Shown here: one piece after another, positions 54,134-62,828 of the stretch | How positions within the stretch are numbered: position 1 is the stretch's first letter | Layout: each line of letters begins with the position of its first letter | Assembly: GCF_000014585.1 (NCBI RefSeq) | Contig: NC_008319.1 | Span: forward strand, 1,922,001-1,986,000 | Direction of reading: 5' to 3' | Source of the DNA: Synechococcus sp. CC9311 | GTDB taxonomy: Bacteria > Cyanobacteriota > Cyanobacteriia > PCC-6307 > Cyanobiaceae | Length of the DNA: 64,000 bases | The notes under the pieces: generated by a model | What the model was told of the DNA's origin: nothing | What the model saw: only the letters and a program-made list of their open reading frames with translations | The model's database searches: none | Position numbers and translations under genes: made by a program

Positions 54134-55081
54134 GTGCAGGTCACCTTTCTTGGAACCAGTTCAGGCGTACCCACTCGTGGTCGCAATGTTTCGTCTGTGG
54201 CGCTGCGTTTGCCACAGCGATCAGAACTGTGGTTGTTCGACTGCGGAGAAGGAACCCAACATCAATTTTTGCGCTGTGACTTGCGCCTTTCCCAACTGAG
54301 GAGGGTGTTTATCACCCATATGCATGGTGACCATGTCTTTGGCCTCCCAGGGCTGTTGGCAAGTTTGGGGCTTGGCAGCACAAGCAACGGGGTGGACCTC
54401 TACGGCCCTGACCCCTTGGATGCCTATCTCCAAGGGGTTCTGCGCACGAGTTCGACCCGCATCGGCTATCCGCTTGCAATCCATCGCGTGCGCGAAGCAG
54501 CGGAACAGAACACCGTTGTGTTTGAAGACGACGATCTGATCGTGACCGCGGCCCCTCTCAACCATCGCGTTCCTGCCTACGCCTATCGAGCCGAACAAAA
54601 ACCAAGGGCAGGTCGCTTTGATATCGACAAGGCGCGAGAGCTACAGATCCCGCCGGGGCCTGTCTATGCAGCTCTGAAGCGCGGCGAATCGGTCACGCTG
54701 GACGACGGTCGAACCATCGATGGCAGGACCTTATGCGGGCCAGAACAACCTGGTGTAAGCGTTGTGTATTGCACCGACACCGTCTTCTGCGAAGCAGCTG
54801 TGCAGTTGGCTCAGGGCGCCGACCTCCTGATCCATGAGTCGACCTTTTCCCATGCCGAAGCCGACATGGCTTTCAAGAGGCAACACTCCACAAGCACCAT
54901 GGCGGCCCAGACCGCTGCGGAAGCCGGTGTTAAGCAGTTGGCACTGACCCACCTCAGCCCTCGCTATGCCCCTGGAAACGCAGTCACAGCAGACGATTTA
55001 GTCGCCGAGGCTAGTGCCATTTTCCCGAACACAATTTTGGCCAGGGATTTCCTCAATGTGGACGTGAATCCCTCGAAATGA
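54134..55081 (+). CDS. rnz: Ribonuclease Z
   Basis: 315 residues from GTG 54134 ([20 protein letters not shown]). The metal site is [17 protein letters not shown] (H-x-H-x-D-H). Later [17 protein letters not shown] and [13 protein letters not shown] supply further ligands. It trims the 3' end of tRNA precursors before CCA addition, which matches the tRNA genes here that lack encoded CCA. Confidence 0.95.
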   Translation: MQVTFLGTSSGVPTRGRNVSSVALRLPQRSELWLFDCGEGTQHQFLRCDLRLSQLRRVFITHMHGDHVFGLPGLLASLGLGSTSNGVDLYGPDPLDAYLQGVLRTSSTRIGYPLAIHRVREAAEQNTVVFEDDDLIVTAAPLNHRVPAYAYRAEQKPRAGRFDIDKARELQIPPGPVYAALKRGESVTLDDGRTIDGRTLCGPEQPGVSVVYCTDTVFCEAAVQLAQGADLLIHESTFSHAEADMAFKRQHSTSTMAAQTAAEAGVKQLALTHLSPRYAPGNAVTADDLVAEASAIFPNTILARDFLNVDVNPSK

Positions 55082-55195
55082 GCGGTCGCGCGCTGCAACA
55101 GTTCGTGATCACTAGACCCTCTAGTGCCTCATCCGCATCCCACCCCGTGATACAAGGACTTGGTGCGCTGTCTACGTCAGTCTCTGACATCTTTC

Positions 55196-55708
55196 ATGGC
55201 CTCTTTTTTCTCCACATTGCGTCGATCATTGAATCGACTGCTGATCGCCCTGCCAGTGCTGCTTGGACTGATGATCAGTACCCCCGCCCAGGCCGCCCAG
55301 TGGGATGCCGAGACCCTCACGGTGCCAGCTGACGGCGATGGCGCCCTGGTCACTTTCAGTGAGCAGGAAATCAAGACAGGGCGGAAGGTGTTCAACGTCA
55401 GCTGCGGCACCTGCCATGCCGGCGGCATCACCAAAACCAACCAGAATGTGGGCCTGGATACTGAAACGCTTGCGCTGGCCACTCCAGCCCGTGACAACGT
55501 TGCGTCTCTCGTGGATTACCTCCAAGACCCCACGTCCTATGACGGGGAATACAGCATTGCCGATTTACATCCCAGCATGCGCAGCCGCGACCTCTATCCC
55601 GCAATGCGTGATCTCACCGATGAAGATCTTCGCCTGATGTCTGGATACATCCTGGTGGCTCCCAAAGTCTTGGGTGTCGATTGGGGCGGCGGAAAAATTT
55701 ACTTCTAA
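55196..55708 (+). CDS. psbV: Cytochrome c550 of photosystem II
   Basis: 170 residues from MASFFSTLRRSLNRLL. A signal peptide of about 33 residues ends STPAQAA. The haem site is FNVSCGTCHAGGITKTNQN (C-x-x-C-H). The end is VLGVDWGGGKIYF. It is an extrinsic subunit on the lumen side that stabilises the oxygen-evolving cluster. A strong terminator follows. The open frame upstream to 55160 is not family-like. Confidence 0.97.
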   Translation: MASFFSTLRRSLNRLLIALPVLLGLMISTPAQAAQWDAETLTVPADGDGALVTFSEQEIKTGRKVFNVSCGTCHAGGITKTNQNVGLDTETLALATPARDNVASLVDYLQDPTSYDGEYSIADLHPSMRSRDLYPAMRDLTDEDLRLMSGYILVAPKVLGVDWGGGKIYF

Positions 55709-55746
55709 TCTTTTGATTAGATAATTACTCCACAAAAAGAATCAGC

Positions 55747-55777
55747 AAAGAGCCTCAGGGCTTCCCTGAGGCTCTTT
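55747..55777 (+). terminator. Strong intrinsic terminator after psbV
   Basis: AGAGCCTCAGGG at 55749-55760 pairs perfectly with CCCTGAGGCTCT at 55764-55775 around three bases, extended by AA and TT. T-rich sequence (TTTATTTAT) follows. It ends the psbV message before the linker-like gene. Confidence 0.95.
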
Positions 55778-56014
55778 ATTTATGCATAGATAACGCATGC
55801 AAGCCAGCGACAAAAGAATCCCAAACCTTGAAGAGAGCGACCGCAAAAAAAGAGATCCCATCAAAGGCAAAAACGGAAAGGCAATAAACATCTATTAACT
55901 TGTCTTAAATAAAATGTTACTACCTTGCGAAACAAAAAATTTTAATCAGATTGCCTAATATTACAACCCATTCAAGATAAATTCTACCGAAAGGAATTTG
56001 GAGTCTCTTCAACA

Positions 56015-56920
56015 ATGCTGTCCTCCACGTCAGTCATCACAAGCTTTGGCGGTGAACGCGAAACGAAGCCTTCTATCTCATTTAAGAGTGGACAGACTAA
56101 ATCATCCCAGTCCGCAGCACTATGCAATAGCGAATTCCAGCGAAGACAGTGCGAAGGAATGAAACTAGCTATCGGCCCTCGCCTTCACGATCAATGCGGG
56201 ACTAAAGTCACTTTCGAGGAATTTCCAGACATCTCTCCGGAGGCACTGGAGAAAGCGATAAGCGCTGCCTATCAACACGTCTATGGAAATGCACATGTCA
56301 TGGACAACGAGAGATCCTCTTCTCTTGAAGCACAATTAAAAGATGGTCGCATTTCGATTCAAGATTTCGTGCGCGGGCTCGCAAAATCTGATTTCTACAA
56401 GAAAAATTTCTACGACAAATGCTCACCAGAAAGAACGATTGAGCTTGATTTCAAACATATTTTAGGCAGAACACCTCATGATCAACGTGAGATCACAAAA
56501 AACATTGAGATCCAAGCGGCGAACGGGCATCATGCTGTGATTGATTCAATGCTGGACTCAGCAGAATATGCAGAAACATTCGGACGGCATACAGTTCCTT
56601 ACATGAGGTCTTGGCTTTCGCAAGCAGGATCAGCTCAATCAGCATTCAACAGAACGGCTGCGATCTGTCTTGGATATGCCTACAGCGATAAAGCCATAGG
56701 CATCAGCTCAAAGCTGAGCCAAGGCTTAAAAACAGGGAAAGCAGAGAGCATTGCCTTCCCGCATGCATCAAAACTGAATTTCTCAGGAGCAAACCTGATC
56801 CTGAAGAGAGGAAAGCCTGCAGCATGGATCAGAAAATCAGCAACTGTTCTTACAATTGCCGGCATCATCGAAGTAACCCGAATCATTGTCACGATTGCCT
56901 ATAGCGCGTTTTCTTCTTAA
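56015..56920 (+). CDS. Phycobilisome linker-domain protein with hydrophobic C-terminus
   Basis: 301 residues. N-terminal TSVITSFGGERETKPSISF resembles rod linkers. The linker domain, about 70-205, has ISPEALEKAISAAYQHVYGN, SLEAQLKDGRISIQDFVRGL and RTIELDFKHILGRTPHDQRE. There is no CpcD-type end. Instead the last 25 residues (SATVLTIAGIIEVTRIIVTI) are hydrophobic, with one Glu and one Arg. CpcL linkers that hold phycobilisome rods on photosystem I or NDH have a similar hydrophobic end, but this gene is not in a phycobilisome operon. AT-rich gene. Confidence 0.75.
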   Translation: MLSSTSVITSFGGERETKPSISFKSGQTKSSQSAALCNSEFQRRQCEGMKLAIGPRLHDQCGTKVTFEEFPDISPEALEKAISAAYQHVYGNAHVMDNERSSSLEAQLKDGRISIQDFVRGLAKSDFYKKNFYDKCSPERTIELDFKHILGRTPHDQREITKNIEIQAANGHHAVIDSMLDSAEYAETFGRHTVPYMRSWLSQAGSAQSAFNRTAAICLGYAYSDKAIGISSKLSQGLKTGKAESIAFPHASKLNFSGANLILKRGKPAAWIRKSATVLTIAGIIEVTRIIVTIAYSAFSS

Positions 56921-57134
56921 GGAAGCGAATCAGAGGAACATATCCTTTGTTTTGCACGCAGGATATGTTCCTCTCCAGACAAGAAAATCTCTCAGCCAAA
57001 GGAAAGGAAGATTCACAGAATTCTTAGACCTGTTAAAATACTTTTCGTTCATAGCACTGCATAATTCCTCTCAGTCCCTTTCGGGCACGCCTACTGGACC
57101 TGAGAGAAATTATGTTTTTCCAAACTTTAATTCC

Positions 57135-57440
57135 ATGGCAAAAGGATATTGGGTTGTGACTGGCACTATTCACACCCCCTTGGGAATGGTTCCCTTCATT
57201 AACAAGTTCAATGCTTGGCTACCAACAGTGGGCGCACGCTTACTCATTCGCGATCTTCAAACTGATGTACGGGAAGGGACTCCCGGCTCAGTGAATATTG
57301 TTGTTGAGTTTGATTCAAAAGAGAAAGCAGTCACTGCATACGAATCAAAAGAATACCAGGAGTTAATTAATCTCAGGCTTCAGCATTCAGACATCAACCT
57401 TACCATCACAGAAGAGCTAACAAACCAAGACAGCAATTAA
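57135..57440 (+). CDS. DUF1330-like protein
   Basis: 101 residues from MAKGYWVVTGTIHTPLGMVP. The DUF1330 pattern continues with FINKFNAWLPTVGARLLIRD and VNIVVEFDSKEKAVTAYESK, EYQELINLRL. A dimeric ferredoxin-like fold of unknown role, perhaps binding a small ligand. The frame upstream to 56886 is not protein-like. Follows the linker gene by about 210 bases. Confidence 0.85.
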   Translation: MAKGYWVVTGTIHTPLGMVPFINKFNAWLPTVGARLLIRDLQTDVREGTPGSVNIVVEFDSKEKAVTAYESKEYQELINLRLQHSDINLTITEELTNQDSN

Positions 57441-57721
57441 CAACAATCTGAGGACAAGCCATGCCTCTTTACTTTATCCTCAAAGAGAAAAATTAGTTTT
57501 TTTGCAAAGGCCAGAGTTACGGCATCAGAGCCGCCTCCAATGGGCTTATCAAAATAAAAAACATCGACAACAATCAACCCTATACATCACAGAATGTATG
57601 ACATCGGCTGATGGCAGAAACAATTCAATAGCAAATAAGTTTCAAAAGCATAACAATGATCAAACTCATCTCTCTTCACAACATCTAATCCGAATAATAA
57701 AGCCTGGCTAGAAGAGTCGTT

Positions 57722-58141
57722 TCACCGCCTTTCTTCAACAAAAGGCTCCGGGGGTGTGTCATTCAAATCGACCATTGATTTTGGTAAACGGCTATACCAC
57801 CACTCCTGCAACTCAGGTGTCAAACGCATCGAGAAAAGAGTTAGAAGCGTAGCTGTAGGACGAGAGCCGGGCTGGAGCAACTCAACGGAATACGAGGGGC
57901 AGCGCCTCGAGGCCAAATCCGGTACGAACCGGCGCCCCACCCTGCGCCAACTCGGCTCCTTGCTTCGCCAAGCCAAGCGACAACAGGGCCAGGGCAGCTC
58001 CTCACGATCAAACAAACGACAACAGGGACCAATCACCCGAAAGCTGTACTGTCCGCCTGGACTGGCATGCACCGATCCATGCTCCATCAGTGCCTGAACA
58101 TCAGAACGAAGGGCAGAAACAGGTGTCACGGAAATGACCAA
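57722..58141 (-). CDS. Hypothetical protein (139 aa)
   Basis: Starts MVISVTPVSALRSDVQALME. Several Cys and Trp (GPCCRLFDREELPWPCC, then WRSKEPSWRR) in the middle, and a helical end (LTPELQEWWYSRLPKSMVD). The protein is basic and may bind nucleic acid or metal, though neither is shown. It lies downstream of petF beyond a terminator. No family recognised. Confidence 0.65.
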   Translation of the reverse strand: MVISVTPVSALRSDVQALMEHGSVHASPGGQYSFRVIGPCCRLFDREELPWPCCRLAWRSKEPSWRRVGRRFVPDLASRRCPSYSVELLQPGSRPTATLLTLFSMRLTPELQEWWYSRLPKSMVDLNDTPPEPFVEERR

Positions 58142-58165
58142 AGCCTAAGAGCCGTACTCACATTA

Positions 58166-58188
58166 AAAAGCCACCCGCAAGGGTGGCA
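58166..58188 (-). terminator. Intrinsic terminator of petF
   Basis: Minus strand GCCACCC, loop TTGC, GGGTGGC, then TTTTT (complement of 58166-58170). It lies 45 bases past the petF stop. Confidence 0.9.
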
Positions 58189-58232
58189 AAGCGATCGCGC
58201 CCATGGGCGTCCTCAACTCAAAGCTAAAGGGC

Positions 58233-58532
58233 TCAATAGAGCTCTTCTTCAGCGTGAGTCTTGATGGTGCAATCAGAGGTGGGGTAAGCCACGCAGGTCA
58301 GAACGAAACCAGCTTCAATCTGGTCGTCGTCCAGGAAGCTCTGGTCGGACTGATCAACAGTGCCTGCAGTGATTTTGCCTGCGCAAGTGGAACAAGCGCC
58401 TGCACGGCAGGAATAGGGAAGATCGATACCTTGCTCTTCAGCAGCATCGAGGATGTACTGATCGTCAGGAACTTCGATGGTCTTGTTGAGGCCTTCGCTC
58501 TCGCTGACCAGGGTGACCTTATAAGAAGCCAT
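58233..58532 (-). CDS. petF: Plant-type [2Fe-2S] ferredoxin
   Basis: 99 residues from [20 protein letters not shown]. Cluster cysteines: [14 protein letters not shown] plus the last one in [12 protein letters not shown]. Acidic end as usual. It carries electrons from photosystem I to FNR and many other enzymes. The frame upstream to 58649 is not family-like. Terminator follows. Confidence 0.97.
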   Translation of the reverse strand: MASYKVTLVSESEGLNKTIEVPDDQYILDAAEEQGIDLPYSCRAGACSTCAGKITAGTVDQSDQSFLDDDQIEAGFVLTCVAYPTSDCTIKTHAEEELY

Positions 58533-58676
58533 GGATGGATGTAATGCGCAGAGATCGGATCGATCTGAATCTGCTGGACCGGTCCTTTCTATATCGGACA
58601 GACGCCTTGATACGGGATTCATCAGGGTTTTCCATTCAAGCCCAATCAAAGACGGAGCATCAATAAGAAGGACTTA

Positions 58677-59570
58677 TCAAAAAATGCGCTTGATTTCGAG
58701 CAATCCCCAGCGTCCTTGTTCCCCGATCAGCTCTGCCTGCCAGCCACATTCAGCCAAAACCTCGATCAGCCGAGGTGCTTGATCCAACAAAAGGCCACTT
58801 AAAAGTCCTCGACCATTGGACTTGAGCACAGAAGTGAACTGAGGAGCCAAAGCCTCGATCACCGGAGCCAGGATGTTGCAAAGGAGCAAATCCGCCGCGT
58901 CTCCATTCAACAAAGTCGCAAGCTTGTCGATCGATCCATGGCTAACGCGGAGTTGCGCAGCCTTCAAACCATTGAGAGCAGCGTTATCTGTCGTTGCTCG
59001 AACCGCGAGTGAATCGGTATCGGCAGCTAAAACCTCATCCGCGCCAAGCGCCAAGGACGCCAAGCCCAAAACTCCACTCCCACAGCCCAAATCGGCCACC
59101 CGCTGGTGGTGTGGCGGCATCGCCTCAAGAGCTTCAAGACAGAGGCGGGTGGTGGGATGACTTCCTGTCCCAAAAGCACTTCCTGGGTCCATTTTCAAAA
59201 CCAAGCGGTGGGCGTGCTCCTCGGGAACCTCTAGCCATGCAGGAAGGATCAACAAGCGCTGACCCACAGGATCCGGTTGCCAGTGCTTTTTCCAACTGAG
59301 ACTCCAGTCTTCGTCGGCCAGCTCCTCCCAAAGCGGGTCTGCCAAGGCAAGTCCGAACGTGTCCGCCATCGGGCGAAGACTGTTCAGCAACTGCTTACGT
59401 TGATCCTGCGGCCACTCAGATGCCGGTAGCCATGCGAGCAACGTGCGCTGATCTGGCGACTCTGGGGCATGTTGAACAGCCAAACGATGCAGCCCAAGGG
59501 ACTCCAACTTCCAAAGGAGAGACTCCTCAAGGACGGGAGGCAGAGGAAGGGAGAGGCGCCACCACATCAC
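58677..59570 (-). CDS. prmA: Ribosomal protein L11 methyltransferase
   Basis: 297 residues. Motif I: VADLGCGSGVLGLASLALGA. Others: LVLKMDPGSAFGTGSHPTTR and LLLCNILAPVIEALAPQF (the NILA motif of the family). It trimethylates L11 with SAM. The start overlaps the serA stop by four bases. Confidence 0.94.
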   Translation of the reverse strand: MMWWRLSLPLPPVLEESLLWKLESLGLHRLAVQHAPESPDQRTLLAWLPASEWPQDQRKQLLNSLRPMADTFGLALADPLWEELADEDWSLSWKKHWQPDPVGQRLLILPAWLEVPEEHAHRLVLKMDPGSAFGTGSHPTTRLCLEALEAMPPHHQRVADLGCGSGVLGLASLALGADEVLAADTDSLAVRATTDNAALNGLKAAQLRVSHGSIDKLATLLNGDAADLLLCNILAPVIEALAPQFTSVLKSNGRGLLSGLLLDQAPRLIEVLAECGWQAELIGEQGRWGLLEIKRIF

Positions 59571-61153
59571 AACGTGACGGGGTGAGCTTCCTGAATGCCG
59601 TTAATGCCGTGGATGGTAGTTAAGAGAGCAGGCGGAATCGGGTCATCAATACTGAGAACCATCACGGCATCACCACGGACGATTCGACGCCCAACCTGCA
59701 TGGAGGCAATGTTGACGTTGTGCTCTCCAAGAAGAGAGCCAAGGTGGCCAATGATGCCTGGCATGTCGCGGTGCCTAGTGAACAGCATGTGACGACTAGG
59801 CGGAACATTCACGGGGAATTCATCAATACTGGTCACACGCAAATCACCGTCTGCGAACACCGCACCGGTCACGCTGTGACCTCCCTGACCACCGCGCGTG
59901 GTGAGCTGCAGCGACCCACCTGCAAAATCGCGACTGGCATCGTCCTTAATTTCAAGCACGTGAATGCCGCGGCCTTTGGCCTCCAGCGATGCATTCACAT
60001 AGTTGATCCGATCTCCCAACGCCGTGCTCAGCAAGCCCTTAAGAGCAGCAACCACAAGAGGTTGTGAGGGGTGGCTGGCGAATTCACCTTGCAAGCGCAC
60101 CTCCAACTCCTGAATCTGACCACCACTGAGTTGGCTCACCAGCAAACCGAGGGTCTCCGCTAGTTGGAGATGGGGCTTGAGGCGCTCCATGATCTCGGCA
60201 CTGAGCCCAGGGATATTCACGGCGCTACGGGCAGGCAGCCCCAGCAAGACATCACGAATTTGTTCGGCGACATCCACCGCCACATTTTCTTGAGCCTCTT
60301 CGGTGGATGCTCCGAGATGAGGAGTCAAGACAAGTCCTCGCTCCACGGCGCGCAGGGGTGAGTCCTGAGCTAGCGGTTCAGACGCAAACACATCCAAACC
60401 TGCCCCGGCGATCACCCCGGATTCAATGGCTTCCGCGATCGCAGGCTCATCAACAATTCCACCACGTGCACAATTCACAATCCGTGCCGTACTTTTCATC
60501 GTGCGCAGCAGCTCGGCATTCACCAGATTTTCGGTATCGGGTGTTCGAGGAATGTGCAGAGTGATGTAATCGGCCTGCTGGAACAGCGCTTCCAGAGTGG
60601 TGAGCCGCACTTGCATCTGCTGCGCACGCTCTGCAGAGATGAATGGATCAAATGCGATCACCTCCATGCCCATCGCTTTTGCGACGCGAGCAACGTGTGA
60701 CCCAATCTTGCCTAACCCCACCACGCCGAGAAGTTTTTTATAGAGCTCATTCCCGACATATTTTTTGCGATCCCAAGCCCCTGAACGCATCGAGCCATGG
60801 GCTTGAGGCACGTGACGAGACACCGATAGCAACATCGCAAGCGCATGCTCTGCCGCTGCGATCGTGTTGCCCTCGGGTGAATTCACCACCAACACCCCGC
60901 GTTGCGTAGCCGCTGGCACATCCACGTTGTCGACCCCCACGCCGGCACGACCGATGATCCGCAACCGATCAGCAGCCTCAATCACATCCGCTGTGACCTG
61001 GGTCCCTGAACGGATCATTAGGGCGTCGTAATCACCAATGATCGATTTGAGCTCTTCCGATGACAATCCAATGCGCTCATCCACTTGAGCCACTTGGCCA
61101 AGGATGTCGAGCCCCGCCTGATCAATGGGGTCTGAAACGAGAACTTTTGTCAT
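59567..61153 (-). CDS. serA: D-3-phosphoglycerate dehydrogenase
   Basis: 528 residues from [19 protein letters not shown]. Cofactor loop: [19 protein letters not shown]. Catalytic His: [20 protein letters not shown]. The C-terminal part has an ASB domain and an ACT domain ([20 protein letters not shown]). It starts serine synthesis and is likely fed back by serine through ACT. Overlaps prmA. Confidence 0.96.
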   Translation of the reverse strand: MTKVLVSDPIDQAGLDILGQVAQVDERIGLSSEELKSIIGDYDALMIRSGTQVTADVIEAADRLRIIGRAGVGVDNVDVPAATQRGVLVVNSPEGNTIAAAEHALAMLLSVSRHVPQAHGSMRSGAWDRKKYVGNELYKKLLGVVGLGKIGSHVARVAKAMGMEVIAFDPFISAERAQQMQVRLTTLEALFQQADYITLHIPRTPDTENLVNAELLRTMKSTARIVNCARGGIVDEPAIAEAIESGVIAGAGLDVFASEPLAQDSPLRAVERGLVLTPHLGASTEEAQENVAVDVAEQIRDVLLGLPARSAVNIPGLSAEIMERLKPHLQLAETLGLLVSQLSGGQIQELEVRLQGEFASHPSQPLVVAALKGLLSTALGDRINYVNASLEAKGRGIHVLEIKDDASRDFAGGSLQLTTRGGQGGHSVTGAVFADGDLRVTSIDEFPVNVPPSRHMLFTRHRDMPGIIGHLGSLLGEHNVNIASMQVGRRIVRGDAVMVLSIDDPIPPALLTTIHGINGIQEAHPVTL

Positions 61154-61299
61154 CCAGCGGCGGAAGAAAGCCACCATTAACTGTAGAGATCAACCCGAAG
61201 GTTCTTCCCCAACTGTCTTCCAGCCCGAACAGTTCTAAAAGAATCGGCTCCAAGAGCAACTGTTCCGAGAGAGAATGATGATTCGGCTGCTGTTGTTTC

Positions 61300-61857
61300 A
61301 TGCCCGTTTGCGTTCTGGTACTCAATGAGCGCACTGCTGCCGACCGTCTTCGTCTGTCGCTCCAAGACCAAGGCACGCCATTGCTTCGCGTCGCCCTCGT
61401 GGCACCCGCCCCCAGGGAAGGATCCGAACCACAGGAACAACAATCCATCTCTGATTCTGATTTGCCTGCAGAGGTGATGGACGATGTCGACCTGCTCAAC
61501 CCCAGCCTGGCGCGCCGTCGACGTCAGAAGTCGATGGCGCGCTGGTTGATGCCCTTCGGGTTTTTCGCCGGTTGCACCTTTACCCAGATCACCACGCTCG
61601 ACACCTTTGCAAGCTTTGGACCATGGGGAGCAACCTTTATTGGAGGACTGCTCGGAATGGGGGCAGGCCTCATGGGTAGCTATGCAGCAGCAGCCAGTGT
61701 CCCGTCTGAAAACGAGGACGGCGTCAGGATCCTGCGCAATCGAAACCTCGAAGGCTGCTGGCTACTGCTCTTAGAAACGAGGCCTGGGATGGAATTGCCT
61801 TGGCAAACCGTCCAAAAAGCACGTCCACAACAAGTGGTTCGTCTCAGCGAACTGTGA
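61300..61857 (+). CDS. Conserved membrane protein of unknown function
   Basis: 185 residues. N-terminal soluble part (PVCVLVLNERTAADRLRLSL), a hydrophilic linker with RRRRQK, two hydrophobic segments (about 80-130: FGFFAGCTFTQITTLDTFAS, GATFIGGLLGMGAGLMGSYA), and a soluble end. Reads as a cyanobacterial small membrane protein, possibly in the thylakoid. Ends in the same region where the PSII S4 gene begins. Confidence 0.75.
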   Translation: MPVCVLVLNERTAADRLRLSLQDQGTPLLRVALVAPAPREGSEPQEQQSISDSDLPAEVMDDVDLLNPSLARRRRQKSMARWLMPFGFFAGCTFTQITTLDTFASFGPWGATFIGGLLGMGAGLMGSYAAAASVPSENEDGVRILRNRNLEGCWLLLLETRPGMELPWQTVQKARPQQVVRLSEL

Positions 61858-61904
61858 GCCTTCCGCGCGAAAATCTACTTCGGTCCTGCAGGCATCCCAC
61901 AACG

Positions 61905-62633
61905 ATGGCTGCGTTGATCGACCTAGCTGAAGATGTTCTGCGGACCTGGCAACCACGATGGAGTCCCTTTCTCTCAGCTTTAATGCTGGAAGATGCCAAT
62001 CAGCTGGAGTCACTTGCAGAGCTGAAGATCAGCCGTGATGGCGGCTACCCAGGAGCAGAGCGCAAACGGTTGCTCATTCAACATGCAGCCTCCCCAGATC
62101 CTGAGCCCCATTGCCCTCTAGCTGGTCTCAATGTGGAGGGGAATTTCCTGTTCGATCCAACATCGCCCGATGAGATGCGTCTTGCTCTGCATCGCATCGG
62201 GGTGGCTGACGAGTCCCTCGGTGATCTATGGATTCGTGGAGATAGAGGTGCCCAGGCCATTTGCACACCAGAAGCCGCGGCCGTGCTTCAAGGGCAACAA
62301 GGCAGCCTTCGCGAGGTGATCATCACCTGCGAATCCCTGCCACTTGAAGGATTGCAATGGCCTGTTCAGAGAGTCGCTCGCCGGTTGAGCAGCGTTGAAG
62401 CCTCATGCCGTCTTGATGCCATTGCCTCTGCAGGGTTTGGCATCTCCAGATCGAAAGTCGTCAAACAAATCAAAGAGGGGCGCTTGCGGCTCAACTGGGA
62501 ACCGGTACGGCTGGCAAGTCGCGATTTAAAAGTGGGAGACCGCCTGCAACTTCAAGACAGAGGCAGCATCGAGGTCATGAACATCGAACGCACAAAACGC
62601 GAGCGATGGCGCGTTGACATCCTCCGCCAGTGA
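61905..62633 (+). CDS. Photosystem II S4-domain protein
   Basis: 242 residues. The N-terminal half is YlmH-like (LIDLAEDVLRTWQPRWSPFL), and the C-terminal third is an S4 RNA-binding domain with SRSKVVKQIKEGRLRLNWEP and LKVGDRLQLQDRGSIEVM. Known in cyanobacteria as the PSII S4 protein. ATG 61905 lies after the stop of the preceding gene; the long frame upstream is not family-like. Confidence 0.9.
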   Translation: MAALIDLAEDVLRTWQPRWSPFLSALMLEDANQLESLAELKISRDGGYPGAERKRLLIQHAASPDPEPHCPLAGLNVEGNFLFDPTSPDEMRLALHRIGVADESLGDLWIRGDRGAQAICTPEAAAVLQGQQGSLREVIITCESLPLEGLQWPVQRVARRLSSVEASCRLDAIASAGFGISRSKVVKQIKEGRLRLNWEPVRLASRDLKVGDRLQLQDRGSIEVMNIERTKRERWRVDILRQ

Positions 62634-62729
62634 GTGAAGTGGATTAAAACGGCACTCCAACTGCTAACTTCAGTGCCTGGTTGAGCCATTCATCAACCAC
62701 CCATCTCAAAGGACAAATTTGAGAGCTGG

Positions 62730-62801
<72 letters not shown>

Positions 62802-62828
62802 CTTCCCTTTAGGGACAGGAGTTGGACA

